Of a DNA stretch of 64,000 nt, positions 43,049 through 51,724 are shown piece by piece. Numbering within the stretch: position 1 is the stretch's first letter; each line of letters begins with the position of its first letter. The notes under the pieces are model-generated. The model ran no database searches and was not told the origin of the DNA. It saw only the letters and a list, made by a program, of their open reading frames with translations. The stretch comes from Gimibacter soli (GTDB taxonomy: Bacteria; Pseudomonadota; Alphaproteobacteria; Sphingomonadales; Kordiimonadaceae). The stretch is from the NCBI RefSeq assembly GCF_028463845.1, contig NZ_CP116805.1, forward strand, positions 1,302,001 to 1,366,000, read 5' to 3'. The translations under genes and the position numbers were made by a program.

Positions 43049-43678
43049 TTATTCGCTGTCGCTTGATCCTGCATTCATGAGTGCTGTGGACTGCTGCATT
43101 TCATCTGAAAACTCGGCAGGCAGGCCGTGGCCGAGGTCAAAGGCCGTGCCGAACGAACCCGCCTTGTCGACAAAGACCTCGTCACGGCTGTGCGGGCTCC
43201 AGTCGATCAGGTTTCCGATATATTCAACCCGCATATAATGGTCAGCCTTATCGGGCACGTCACCCGCCAGCGGCAGCATGATGGTGATCGACAGATGCTG
43301 GTCGCCTTTCGGATCCTGCACCAGATAGCAGGGCGCATACCCGCAGGGCTGGCTTGCGGCCAGTTGCAAGCGGCGCTCGATAGTGGGACGGAGGGCAGGG
43401 GAGAGAATGTCGAGGGAATTGAAGCCGATCGGGGCCTGCCGCAGGCGTGCAATGATATCGCGCGATGCCAGCCTGAAAATCAGCTTCGACTGGCCGTCAT
43501 AATCGAAAAGCGAAACATATTCCGATATGCCGCGCAGCTGCGCCGGCCCCATATCCTGCCGGGTCGGCATACTTCCGCGTTTACGTGCGGCATCGAGCCA
43601 GGCATCAACCGACCGGGTGAGAAGCCGTTTGGCATCCCCTGGAATTCGCTCAAGAAAAACGGCGGTATCGATCAACAC
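43049..43678 (-). CDS. PAS_5-type domain protein, copy B
   Basis: Protein of 209 residues from GTG 43678, with GAGGA nine bases upstream. It parallels copy A: GSMPTRQDMGPAQLRGISEYVSLFDYDGQSKLIFRLASRDIIARLRQAPIGFNSLDIL, PCGYAPCYLVQDPKGDQHLSITIMLPL, IDWSPHSRDEVFVDKAGSFGTAFDLGHGLPAEF. Identity by eye is modest, so the duplication is old. Both share a (N/H)SRDEVFV-like block near the C-terminus. Confidence 0.75.
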   Translation of the reverse strand: MLIDTAVFLERIPGDAKRLLTRSVDAWLDAARKRGSMPTRQDMGPAQLRGISEYVSLFDYDGQSKLIFRLASRDIIARLRQAPIGFNSLDILSPALRPTIERRLQLAASQPCGYAPCYLVQDPKGDQHLSITIMLPLAGDVPDKADHYMRVEYIGNLIDWSPHSRDEVFVDKAGSFGTAFDLGHGLPAEFSDEMQQSTALMNAGSSDSE

Positions 43679-43754
43679 GCCTGAAGGTCCTCTGCCCGGG
43701 TTGCATTGGTCCCGATTGTGCCCTCGATAGCAGGGCGGGGCAATGGGGAAGCGG

Positions 43755-44570
43755 TCAGCCGCCGAGCGGGGGTACAGGCAGGGTGGGGTCGGCCGCGCAC
43801 AGGAACCACGGGTTCAGGAAGGTTTTCGTATCTTTCCCGTAACGAAGGGCCGCGCCGCCATTCACGGTCACGCTGCCGCCGGCGGCTGCGAGCACGGCGT
43901 GTGCCGCGGCGGTATCCCATTCGCAGGTGGGCCCGAGGCGCGGGTAGAGGTCGGCCTCGCCCGCCGCCAACAGGCAGAACTTGAGCGACGAGCCGATGGA
44001 AACATGGTCCGCCGCCGGAAAGTGGGCGAGCCAGGCTTCAAGTTCTGGCGAGCGGTGCGATTTCGAGGCGACGATGACCATATTGGCGGCATCAGCCTTG
44101 CGGCAGGCAATGGCTTTTGCCTCACCGATGCGGCCACCCTTGACCTCAGCCATCCATGCGCCTTTGCCGACAATCCCCCAATATATCTTGCCAAGCGCCG
44201 GGGCATAGACGAAGCCCATGGTCGGAAGGCCGTCTTCAATGAGGCCGATATTGACCGTGAAATCGTTGCCGCGCTTGATGAATTCCTTGGTGCCATCGAG
44301 CGGGTCGACCAGCCAGAAGGTGCCGCCCGAAATGTCGGGGCATTTGCCCTCGGACTTCGCTTCCTCGCCCACCATCGGGATTTCGGGCGCGATCACTTTC
44401 AGCGCTGCTTCGATGATGGCCTCGCCGCGCCGGTCGGCTTCCGTCACCGGTGACTGGTCGGCCTTGCCATAGATTTCGAAGTCGCTTGCATAGACATCCA
44501 TGACGGCGGCGCCGGCTTCAAGCATGACGGCAAGAAGGCTGTCGACGGGAAGTTGGCGGGATGTCGTCAT
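43755..44570 (-). CDS. cysQ: 3'(2'),5'-bisphosphate nucleotidase CysQ
   Basis: Mg-dependent phosphatase of 271 residues, inositol-monophosphatase superfamily, which removes the 3'-phosphate of PAP formed by sulfate assimilation and sulfotransferases. Motifs: SPVTEADRRGEAIIEAAL, MVGEEAKSEG, FWLVDPLDGTKEFIKR (metal site) and CEWDTAAAHAVLAAAGGSVT. In a genome with a PAPS-dependent sulfotransferase (499-2514) this activity would recycle PAP. Confidence 0.95.
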   Translation of the reverse strand: MTTSRQLPVDSLLAVMLEAGAAVMDVYASDFEIYGKADQSPVTEADRRGEAIIEAALKVIAPEIPMVGEEAKSEGKCPDISGGTFWLVDPLDGTKEFIKRGNDFTVNIGLIEDGLPTMGFVYAPALGKIYWGIVGKGAWMAEVKGGRIGEAKAIACRKADAANMVIVASKSHRSPELEAWLAHFPAADHVSIGSSLKFCLLAAGEADLYPRLGPTCEWDTAAAHAVLAAAGGSVTVNGGAALRYGKDTKTFLNPWFLCAADPTLPVPPLGG

Positions 44571-44710
44571 GGCAGAAAGGATTCCTTGTCACTCGGTAGT
44601 GTTGTGGAGGGCGGCAAAAGGAGCGAAATTTGCATTCGCTGCTTGGCCTTGACCGCAAGCTTGGCTATGGTCCGTTAGCTGCGGGTATAACAGGTCAGGG
44701 AGGCCATGCC

Positions 44711-45355
44711 ATGTCAAAATTGGATTTTGCGGCACTTCTGTGTTCGCGCCTTTGCCATGACCTGGTAAGCCCGGTGGGTGCGATCTCGAACGGGATCGAA
44801 ATCCTGCAGGAAGAGCATGACGCGGCGATGCGCGAACAGGTGATCGACCTGCTGCAGAAATCGGCCCAGCAAACCAGCAACAAGCTGCAGTTTTTCCGCC
44901 TTGCCTTCGGGGCAGCCGGGGGCTTTTCCTCGCGGCTCGACATGCGCGAAGTGCAAAAAGCCCTGAGCGTATTTCTGGAAGGAACGCGCGTCACGCTTGA
45001 CTGGAAAGCAAGCGTTGCCGACGCCCCCAAGGGTATCGTCAAGCTGATCCTCAATCTTTGCCTTGTGGCGTCCGAAACGCTTATCCGCGGCGGCGTGATG
45101 GAAGTGCGGATCGATCCCGTTGGTGACAATGCCATCGATATCGTCGTGGTCATCACCGGCGAACGCTTCATCATGCAGGAAGCGGTGCGCACCGCGCTCG
45201 TTGGCGAGGCCAACGAGGAAGAAGTTGAGCCGCGCTCTGCCCCTGCATGGCTTGCAGCCACAACCGCACGGGAACTGGGCGGTACGATCAGCGTGACCAG
45301 TGAGGATGGCGGTCGCCACCGTCTCGCCGTTCAGGTACGATCATCTGGTGATTGA
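44711..45355 (+). CDS. chpT: Histidine phosphotransferase ChpT
   Basis: Phosphorelay protein of 214 residues. MSKLDFAALLCSRLCHDLVSPVGAISNGIEIL contains phospho-acceptor His16 in the HDLxxPxxA context of ChpT. The C-terminal half is a degenerate ATPase-like fold (LVASETLIRGGVMEVRI; AATTARELGGTISV). In Caulobacter ChpT passes phosphate from CckA to CtrA and CpdR. ctrA is 7.3 kb downstream. ATG 44711 has AGGGAGG at ideal spacing. It heads the chemotaxis gene cluster. Confidence 0.92.
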   Translation: MSKLDFAALLCSRLCHDLVSPVGAISNGIEILQEEHDAAMREQVIDLLQKSAQQTSNKLQFFRLAFGAAGGFSSRLDMREVQKALSVFLEGTRVTLDWKASVADAPKGIVKLILNLCLVASETLIRGGVMEVRIDPVGDNAIDIVVVITGERFIMQEAVRTALVGEANEEEVEPRSAPAWLAATTARELGGTISVTSEDGGRHRLAVQVRSSGD

Positions 45356-45395
45356 TCCCGGCCCTTCCGGCGCGTATCAATAGGGGTGGGTTTAC

Positions 45396-45426
45396 TTAAC
45401 GGACGCTTGTTTTACAGCTTCTTAAC
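45396..45426 (+). promoter_or_regulatory. Paired TTAAC motifs upstream of cheA
   Basis: TTAAC occurs at 45396-45400 and 45422-45426 in the cheA leader, about 85-115 bases before the start. They resemble CtrA half-sites (TTAAC), but the spacing is far from the TTAA-N7-TTAA full site. Weak candidate. Confidence 0.3.
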
Positions 45427-45511
45427 CGTTTTTAGCGATGGTGTGGGAGGCTTCGGGGCTAACAGCCCCGTCATACCTTCCGCCGACATATTCTAATGTG
45501 GGGACGACCCG

Positions 45512-48500
45512 ATGGACGACTTGCTGAATGAATTCCTCACCGAAACAGCTGAAAGCATTGACGTTGTTGACGTCGAGCTGGTGAAGCTGGAGCAGGACCC
45601 GAACAACAAGGAAGTCCTCGACAATATTTTCCGCCTTGTCCACACGATCAAGGGGACCTGCGGCTTCCTCGGCCTGCCACGTCTCGAATCGGTGGCGCAC
45701 GCGTCGGAAAACGTCCTTGGCAAATTCCGCGACGGCGAGCTTGAGGTTTCTGAGCATGCCGTGACCGTCATTCTGGAAAGCCTTGACCGGATCAAGGAAA
45801 TCCTCGCAGGCCTTGAAGCAACGGAAGAAGAGCCCGTCGGCGACGATAGCGACCTGATCGGTCGTCTGGATGCGATTGCCGAAGGCGGTGTCGGCCCTGC
45901 CGCAGCACCCGAGCCCGAGCCTGATGTGATCGAGGGCGAGATTGTGGACCCCGGCCTTGGCCGCCCGCTCAAGCCCGGCGAAGTTTCGCTCGAGGAACTT
46001 GAAGCCGTCTTCAATTCGACCCCTGGTCCGGATGAAGCCGAGCCCGCCCCGGCCCCGAAGGCAGAGAAGAAATCGAAAAAAGCCGACCGCACCGGCCCGC
46101 TTTTCGACCGCGTTGGCGGCGAAGACGCGGTGGTCGTGGTTTCCCACCTGATGTCGGAGCGCCTGTCGACCGACAAGAAGCTCGGGAAATTCTTCCCCGC
46201 AACCGGCACCGAGCAGACCAAGGCCCGCATGACCGGCCTTCTGATGTCGCTCCTGAAGGACGATCTCGACAGTGCCGACGCCGTGGCGCGCCAGCTGGTG
46301 ACGACGGGTGGTTTCGGTGAAGCCGAGTTTGATGCGCTGACGGCGCTGACGAAGGACATTTTCAAACAGTGTCAGGTCGATGCGGAAGCCAGCGACGAGG
46401 CAGTGATGACCTTCGAGCTGATCCGTGATGCTGTGGTCGCCTCCTCGAAGGCGCTGGCAGCACCCAAGGATGCCAAGGCGAAGGGCGCAACTGCTGCCGC
46501 TGCCGGTCGTGCTGACAAGGAAGACGGCGAAGGTGCAGGCGGTGGCCGTGCCAGCCAGTCGATCCGCGTGAGCGTTGACCTTCTGGAAGACCTGATGAAC
46601 ATGGTCTCGGAACTGGTGCTGACCCGGAACCAGCTGCTGCAGATTGTTCGCAATATGGACAATAGCGAGCTCGCCGTGCCGCTGCAGCGATTGTCGCAGT
46701 GCACGACCGAGCTGCAGGAAAACGTCATGAAGACGCGGATGCAGCCCATCGGCAATGCCTGGGCTAAGCTGCCGCGGATCGTGCGTGACCTTACCGTCGA
46801 ACTCGACAAGAAGATCGAGCTCGAGATGCGCGGCGCGGAAACCGAGCTTGACCGCCAGGTCCTGGAGCTGATCAAGGACCCGCTGACCCACATGGTCCGG
46901 AACTCTGCCGATCACGGCATCGAGCGCCCGGCCGAGCGGATCGCTTCCGGCAAACCCGAGCATGGCACGATTGTCCTGAACGCCTATCACGAAGGCGGCC
47001 ATATCATCATGGAAATCAAGGACGACGGCCGCGGCATTCCGGTGCAGAAGCTGAAGTCCAAAATTCTCGAGAAGAAGCTGGCGACGGAAGCCGAACTTGA
47101 CGAGATGTCGGACAACCAGATCCAGAAATTCATCTTCCACCCCGGCTTCTCGACCGCTGAAAAGGTGACGAGCGTTTCGGGTCGCGGCGTGGGCATGGAT
47201 GTGGTGCGTTCGAATATCGAGAAAATCGGTGGCACCATCGATATGATCTCGATCGAAGGCAAGGGTTCGACCTTCACGATCAAGATTCCGCTGACGCTGG
47301 CGATTGTCGCCGGCCTCATCGTTGAGGCTTCGGGCGAACGCTACGCCATCCCGCAGATCAGCGTTCTGGAGCTTGTTCGTGCGTCGGATGATAGCGAACA
47401 CCGCATCGAGACGATCAAGGACACGCCGGTACTGCGCTTGCGGAACCGCCTGCTGCCGCTCGTTTATCTGAACGAAGTCCTGAAATTCCAGACCCGCGCC
47501 GAAATCGATGCCCGCGAAAACCAGGACGGCTTCATCGTGGTGACGCAGGTTGGCGCCTTCACCTTCGGTATCGTGGTCGACCAGGTGTTCGACACCGAGG
47601 AAATCGTGGTAAAGCCGGTCGCGCCCATCCTCAAGGATCTCGAGGTTTATTCGGGTAACACCATCCTTGGCGACGGCAGCGTGATCATGATCCTTGATCC
47701 GAACGGTATTGCTTCGGCTACCAGCCAGACGCAGGCCGAACAGCACGAGGAAACCGAAAGCAAGGCCCGCGCGGCCCGCACCGAAGGCGAGGAGCGCGAA
47801 AGCATGCTGCTGTTCCATGCCGGCGGCGAGCATCCCAAGGCCGTGCCGCTGTCGCTCATCGCGCGGCTTGAAGATATCCCGGTCGAGGAAATCGAAACTT
47901 CCGATGGCCGCCTGATGGTTCAATATCGTGGCAGCCTGATGCCGCTCATCATGGCCGATCAGGCTGTGAAGCTTGTCGAAAGCGGCCGCCAGCCGGTCCT
48001 CGTCTTCACCGACGGCGATTATACGATGGGCCTCGTGGTTGACCGCATCCTCGATATTGTCGAGGACAAGCTAGAAGTGCGTCTCGCCTCCGCCCGTCAG
48101 GGTGTGGTGGGTTCGGCCATCATCGCCGGTAATGCAACCGAAGTCATTGATGTGGCTTACTATCTGGACCTCGCCTTCGCGGGCTGGATGAAGAAGAAAG
48201 ACAAGGGCACCGATGCGGCGGTGGTGACCGGCGCACGGGTGCTTCTCGTTGATGACAGCGATTTCTTCCGCAGCATGGTGAAGCCGGTGCTGGCCGTTGC
48301 CGGTTACAAGGTGAAAACCGCACGTGATGGCAAGCAGGCGCTCGCCGCCCTTGAAGACGACAAATATGACGTGATCATCTCGGATATCGAGATGCCGGTC
48401 ATGGGCGGTCTGGAGTTCGCTCGTGCACTGCGCGCCGACAAGCGCTTCGCACATATCCCGCTTGTTGCCCTGTCGTCGCTCGCCACTGAACGCGATATCG

Positions 48501-48607
48501 CAAAGGGCCGTGACGCCGGGTTCGATGATTATGTCGCCAAGTTCGACAAGGAAACGCTGCTCAGAAGCCTTGCCCAGCAGCTCAAGGTGCATGGAGACGC
48601 CGCATGA
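45512..48607 (+). CDS. cheA: Hybrid chemotaxis kinase CheA with truncated-haemoglobin-like and receiver domains
   Basis: Kinase of 1031 residues. Order: HPt domain (1-105, phospho-His44 in RLVHTIKGTCGFLG); acidic linker; a domain at about 195-312 that looks like a truncated haemoglobin (FDRVGGEDAVVVVSHLMSERL...KFF); Ala/Lys linker; dimerisation domain (350-410, ENVMKTRMQPI); ATPase domain (HMVRNSADHGIE, DDGRGIP, SGRGVGMDVV); two CheW-like domains (about 590-730 and 765-890); and a C-terminal receiver (908-1025: Asp914/915, phospho-acceptor Asp958, Lys1010). Receiver-bearing CheAs are known; the extra domain is not usual. It overlaps cheW by 4 bases. Confidence 0.95.
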   Translation: MDDLLNEFLTETAESIDVVDVELVKLEQDPNNKEVLDNIFRLVHTIKGTCGFLGLPRLESVAHASENVLGKFRDGELEVSEHAVTVILESLDRIKEILAGLEATEEEPVGDDSDLIGRLDAIAEGGVGPAAAPEPEPDVIEGEIVDPGLGRPLKPGEVSLEELEAVFNSTPGPDEAEPAPAPKAEKKSKKADRTGPLFDRVGGEDAVVVVSHLMSERLSTDKKLGKFFPATGTEQTKARMTGLLMSLLKDDLDSADAVARQLVTTGGFGEAEFDALTALTKDIFKQCQVDAEASDEAVMTFELIRDAVVASSKALAAPKDAKAKGATAAAAGRADKEDGEGAGGGRASQSIRVSVDLLEDLMNMVSELVLTRNQLLQIVRNMDNSELAVPLQRLSQCTTELQENVMKTRMQPIGNAWAKLPRIVRDLTVELDKKIELEMRGAETELDRQVLELIKDPLTHMVRNSADHGIERPAERIASGKPEHGTIVLNAYHEGGHIIMEIKDDGRGIPVQKLKSKILEKKLATEAELDEMSDNQIQKFIFHPGFSTAEKVTSVSGRGVGMDVVRSNIEKIGGTIDMISIEGKGSTFTIKIPLTLAIVAGLIVEASGERYAIPQISVLELVRASDDSEHRIETIKDTPVLRLRNRLLPLVYLNEVLKFQTRAEIDARENQDGFIVVTQVGAFTFGIVVDQVFDTEEIVVKPVAPILKDLEVYSGNTILGDGSVIMILDPNGIASATSQTQAEQHEETESKARAARTEGEERESMLLFHAGGEHPKAVPLSLIARLEDIPVEEIETSDGRLMVQYRGSLMPLIMADQAVKLVESGRQPVLVFTDGDYTMGLVVDRILDIVEDKLEVRLASARQGVVGSAIIAGNATEVIDVAYYLDLAFAGWMKKKDKGTDAAVVTGARVLLVDDSDFFRSMVKPVLAVAGYKVKTARDGKQALAALEDDKYDVIISDIEMPVMGGLEFARALRADKRFAHIPLVALSSLATERDIAKGRDAGFDDYVAKFDKETLLRSLAQQLKVHGDAA
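46094..46447 (+). other. Truncated-haemoglobin-like domain inside CheA
   Basis: Codes residues 195-312 of CheA. LFDRVGGEDAVVVVSHLMSE and KKLGKFF follow the trHb pattern (Y/F-x2-GG, two aromatics before the E helix), and GEAEFDALTALTKD matches the F-G helix region with its FDA. The residue expected to be the proximal His (about position 263) appears to be Val, so haem binding is doubtful. Identification is by eye. Confidence 0.55.
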
Positions 48608-49092
48608 ACGACCTCGTGGTACGCAACGATCTGAATGTGATCGGCGGAACGGGCCGCCGTGACTTCGTGACCATCAAGCTTGCCGAACAGACGCTGGGCA
48701 TCCCGGTGCTGGCTGTGCAGGATGTGCTTAATCCGCAGAAGATCACCAGGATCCCGCTGTCGCCCGAATGGGTGGCCGGTGTGCTGAACCTGCGGGGTCG
48801 GATCGTCACCGCGATTGACCTGCGCCGTCGCCTTGGCCTGCCGCCGCAGGATGAAGCGAAGCGCAGCATGTCGGTTGTCGTGGATTTCTACGGCGAGCCC
48901 TACAGCCTGCAGATCGATTCCGTGGGCGAAGTGCTCTCATTGGAAGACAGCCTTTTCGAGCGCAATCCCGTAACGCTGGACCAGCGCTGGCGGGATGTCA
49001 GCCGGGGCATCTACCGGCTGGAGAAAGAGCTTCTCGTGATCCTTGATGTCGAGAAGCTTCTGGGAAGTGCGGCTTCGACAAAAGCTGCCTGA
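48604..49092 (+). CDS. cheW: Chemotaxis coupling protein CheW
   Basis: Adapter of 162 residues joining CheA to chemoreceptors. DFVTIKLAEQTLGIPVLAVQDVLNPQKITRIPLSPEWVAGVLNLRGRIVTAIDLRRRLG is the CheW core, with NLRGRI the receptor/kinase-binding signature. It starts in the last codons of cheA (4-base overlap). Confidence 0.95.
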   Translation: MNDLVVRNDLNVIGGTGRRDFVTIKLAEQTLGIPVLAVQDVLNPQKITRIPLSPEWVAGVLNLRGRIVTAIDLRRRLGLPPQDEAKRSMSVVVDFYGEPYSLQIDSVGEVLSLEDSLFERNPVTLDQRWRDVSRGIYRLEKELLVILDVEKLLGSAASTKAA

Positions 49093-49103
49093 TCAGAATT
49101 GAC

Positions 49104-49125
49104 AGGCCGTACGATAGTGCGGCCT
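49104..49125 (+). terminator. Weak hairpin between cheW and cheY
   Basis: AGGCCG (49104-49109) pairs with CGGCCT (49120-49125), followed by an AT-rich GATATAAAATAA stretch that could also hold a promoter for cheY. Confidence 0.4.
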
Positions 49126-49200
49126 GATATAAAATAATGGGGATGCCGGGACCTGGACGGGGTACCCGGCAGATAAGTGGACCGAGGGAGAGCCCGACCA

Positions 49201-49566
49201 ATGAAATCCTGTCTTGTTGTCGATGACTCGAAAGTGATCCGCAAGGTTGCGCGACGCATCCTTGAGGAACTGCAGTTTGAGATCGGCGAAGCTGTCGATG
49301 GCAAGGACGCACTCGACCAGTGCATCGCCAAGATGCCTGATGTTGTGCTTCTCGACTGGAACATGCCGGTGATGAACGGGCTTGAGTTCCTTGTGGCGCT
49401 GCGCAGCCAGACCGGCGTGAAACAGCCGATTGTCGTTTTCTGCACCACCGAAAACGATATGGCGCATATCCGTCAGGCCATCGAAGCAGGCGCCGACGAA
49501 TATATCATGAAGCCCTTCGACCGCGAGATCATCGAGGCGAAGTTCAACCAGGTCGGCTTGCTGTAA
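49201..49566 (+). CDS. cheY: Chemotaxis response regulator CheY
   Basis: Single receiver domain of 121 residues. Acidic pocket in CLVVDDSKVIRK, phospho-acceptor Asp in VVLLDWNMPVMNGLEFL, Thr in VVFCTTEND and Lys in YIMKPFDREI. ATG 49201 was preferred over 49177 because the receiver fold begins there and GAGGGAG precedes it. It would bind the flagellar switch or act as phosphate sink. Confidence 0.95.
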   Translation: MKSCLVVDDSKVIRKVARRILEELQFEIGEAVDGKDALDQCIAKMPDVVLLDWNMPVMNGLEFLVALRSQTGVKQPIVVFCTTENDMAHIRQAIEAGADEYIMKPFDREIIEAKFNQVGLL

Positions 49567-49624
49567 TCCCTGCAGCTCCCCGCACCACCCGATTTTTCAG
49601 GCAATCAAAAAGACCGGCACGCCC

Positions 49625-50878
49625 ATGCAGCAAAGCCCGACGAACCAATCGCAAGTCCGGAATCCCTACCGTGTCATGGTAGTGGATGACAGTGCGATCA
49701 TTCGCGGGTTCCTGAGCCGCTATCTGGCTGACGATCCTTTCATCGATGTGGTGACAACCGCCAACAATGGCGTCATGGCCCTGCGCGCGCTGGATCATTA
49801 CGATGTCGAGGCGATTGTCCTTGATATCGAAATGCCTGAAATGGACGGCATGACGGCCCTGCCGAAGCTTCTTGAGAAGAAGCCGGACGTGCAGATCGTG
49901 ATGGCGTCCACGCTGACCCGCAAGAATGCCGAAATCTCGATGCGCGCGCTGCAGCTTGGCGCCGTTGACTATGTCCCGAAGCCGGAAACGGCGCGGTCAG
50001 TGAACGCGAGCATCGATTTCCGTCAGGAACTGGTGGAAAAGGTGAAGGCGTGGGCTGCACGTGGCCGCAAGAAGCGCAATGTTGACTTGCCGGAGCAGGG
50101 CGACGCACCAGCCGCACCAACAGCTGGCACTGGCCGCCTGAGTGCAGGCTTCGTGACAGCAGCACGCCCGGCCGCACGGCCGGTTGCCACGTTTGCGCGC
50201 CCGGCACGCGAAGTGCCCGCCGCTGCAGGCAAGGCAGAGCCAGCCATCCAGTCAGGTGCTGCAGGCGCCAAGCTCGCCTTGCGCCCGGGCTCGATGCGGC
50301 GACCGAAAATTCTGGCCATCGGGTCCTCCACCGGCGGCCCGCAGGCCCTGATGAAATTTTTCTCCCAGTTTACCAAGGCGCCTGAAGTGCCGGTGCTGAT
50401 CACCCAGCATATGCCGGCGAACTTCACTGCGATCCTCGCCAAGCACCTCAGCCAGTCGACCGGCTGGCCTTCGAACGAGGGGCAGGACGGCGAAGTGGTG
50501 AAACCGGGGCATATCTATGTGGCGCCGGGCGGGCGGCACATGGAAGTGACGGAAGGCGAAGGTGCCGTACGCATCCGCCTGACCGACGAACCGCCCGAGA
50601 ATTTCTGCCGTCCGGCTGTGGATCCGATGTTCCGTAGCCTTGCTCGCGTTTACGGCGATACCGTGCTTGCGGTGGTGCTGACCGGCATGGGGCATGATGG
50701 CATGAAGGGGGCCCGCGAACTGACGCGGGTCGGTGGTACAGTGATGGCGCAGGACGAAGCCACCAGCGTTGTCTGGGGGATGCCGGGGGCGGTTGCCACG
50801 GCCGGGCTTTGTACGGAAATTCTGCCGCTCCAGGACCTCGGGGTCCGGACGGCCAAACGACTGCAAGGAGTGGCCTGA
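49625..50878 (+). CDS. cheB: Chemotaxis methylesterase CheB
   Basis: Protein of 417 residues. The N-terminal receiver (MVVDDSAIIRG; phospho-Asp67 in IVLDIEMPEMDGM) controls a C-terminal methylesterase with IGSSTGGPQAL (catalytic Ser), ITQHMPANFT (His) and TGMGHDGMKGA (Asp). A Pro/Ala-rich linker of about 60 residues joins them. It removes methyl groups from chemoreceptors. Its stop shares a base with the cheR start. Confidence 0.97.
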   Translation: MQQSPTNQSQVRNPYRVMVVDDSAIIRGFLSRYLADDPFIDVVTTANNGVMALRALDHYDVEAIVLDIEMPEMDGMTALPKLLEKKPDVQIVMASTLTRKNAEISMRALQLGAVDYVPKPETARSVNASIDFRQELVEKVKAWAARGRKKRNVDLPEQGDAPAAPTAGTGRLSAGFVTAARPAARPVATFARPAREVPAAAGKAEPAIQSGAAGAKLALRPGSMRRPKILAIGSSTGGPQALMKFFSQFTKAPEVPVLITQHMPANFTAILAKHLSQSTGWPSNEGQDGEVVKPGHIYVAPGGRHMEVTEGEGAVRIRLTDEPPENFCRPAVDPMFRSLARVYGDTVLAVVLTGMGHDGMKGARELTRVGGTVMAQDEATSVVWGMPGAVATAGLCTEILPLQDLGVRTAKRLQGVA

Positions 50879-51717
50879 TGCGCACAGAAGATTTCACGTT
50901 TCTGGCCGATGCGCTGAAGCAGCGTTCGGGCCTGATGCTGACGGCGGACAAGGTTTATCTCCTTGAAAGTCGCCTGACACCGCTGGCACGCAAACGCGGC
51001 CTCGATACGCTTGATGCCCTTATCCAGAAGCTCCGGATCAGCCGTGACGAGGCCTTGTGGAAGGATGTCACGGAGGCGATGACGACGAACGAATCGTTCT
51101 TCTTCCGCGATACCACGCCGTTTGACCTGTTCCGTAACCATGTGCTGCCGGGCATGATGAAAGCCCGCGCCGCGACAAAACGCCTGCGCATCTGGTGTGC
51201 CGCTGCCTCGACAGGGCAGGAGCCTTATTCGCTCGCCATCATCCTGAAGGAAAATGCCGCGAAGCTCGCGGGCTGGAATGTCGAGATCGTGGGCACCGAT
51301 ATCTGCACCCAAGTGCTTGAAAAAGCACGGGCTGGCACCTACAGCCAGTTCGAGGTACAGCGCGGCCTGCCGATCCAGATGCTGATCAAATATTTCCGTC
51401 AGGACGGGGATGTGTGGCGGATCAACGACGATATCCGCTCGATGGTCAGTTACCGTCCGTTCAACCTGCTGCAAAGTTTTGCAGGCATGGGCACATTTGA
51501 TGTCATTTATTGCCGCAATGTTCTGATCTACTTCGATCAACCCACCAAACGGGACGTGCTGGATCGCATGCGCCGGGTGTTGGGGAATGATGGTGCCCTT
51601 TTCCTGGGCGCTGCCGAGACCGTCCTTGGCATTACGGATGCCTTCCGCCCGGTTCGTGGCCAGCGGGGGCTCTATGTGCCTTCGGACGGCACAAGTGAAC
51701 AACTGATGGGCCTTTGA
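50878..51717 (+). CDS. cheR: Chemotaxis protein methyltransferase CheR
   Basis: SAM-dependent methyltransferase of 279 residues acting on chemoreceptor glutamates. MTTNESFFFRD is the CheR N-domain signature, IWCAAASTGQEPYSLAI the SAM-binding loop, VIYCRNVLIYFD the catalytic-domain motif. ATG 50878 overlaps the cheB stop by one base; a longer frame to 50809 is unlikely. Confidence 0.97.
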   Translation: MRTEDFTFLADALKQRSGLMLTADKVYLLESRLTPLARKRGLDTLDALIQKLRISRDEALWKDVTEAMTTNESFFFRDTTPFDLFRNHVLPGMMKARAATKRLRIWCAAASTGQEPYSLAIILKENAAKLAGWNVEIVGTDICTQVLEKARAGTYSQFEVQRGLPIQMLIKYFRQDGDVWRINDDIRSMVSYRPFNLLQSFAGMGTFDVIYCRNVLIYFDQPTKRDVLDRMRRVLGNDGALFLGAAETVLGITDAFRPVRGQRGLYVPSDGTSEQLMGL

Positions 51718-51724
51718 CCTCACC

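Noticed and set aside
45422-47923. 833-codon minus frame opposite cheA
   Set aside because: Shadow of cheA; composition is implausible for a protein and it has no ribosome site.
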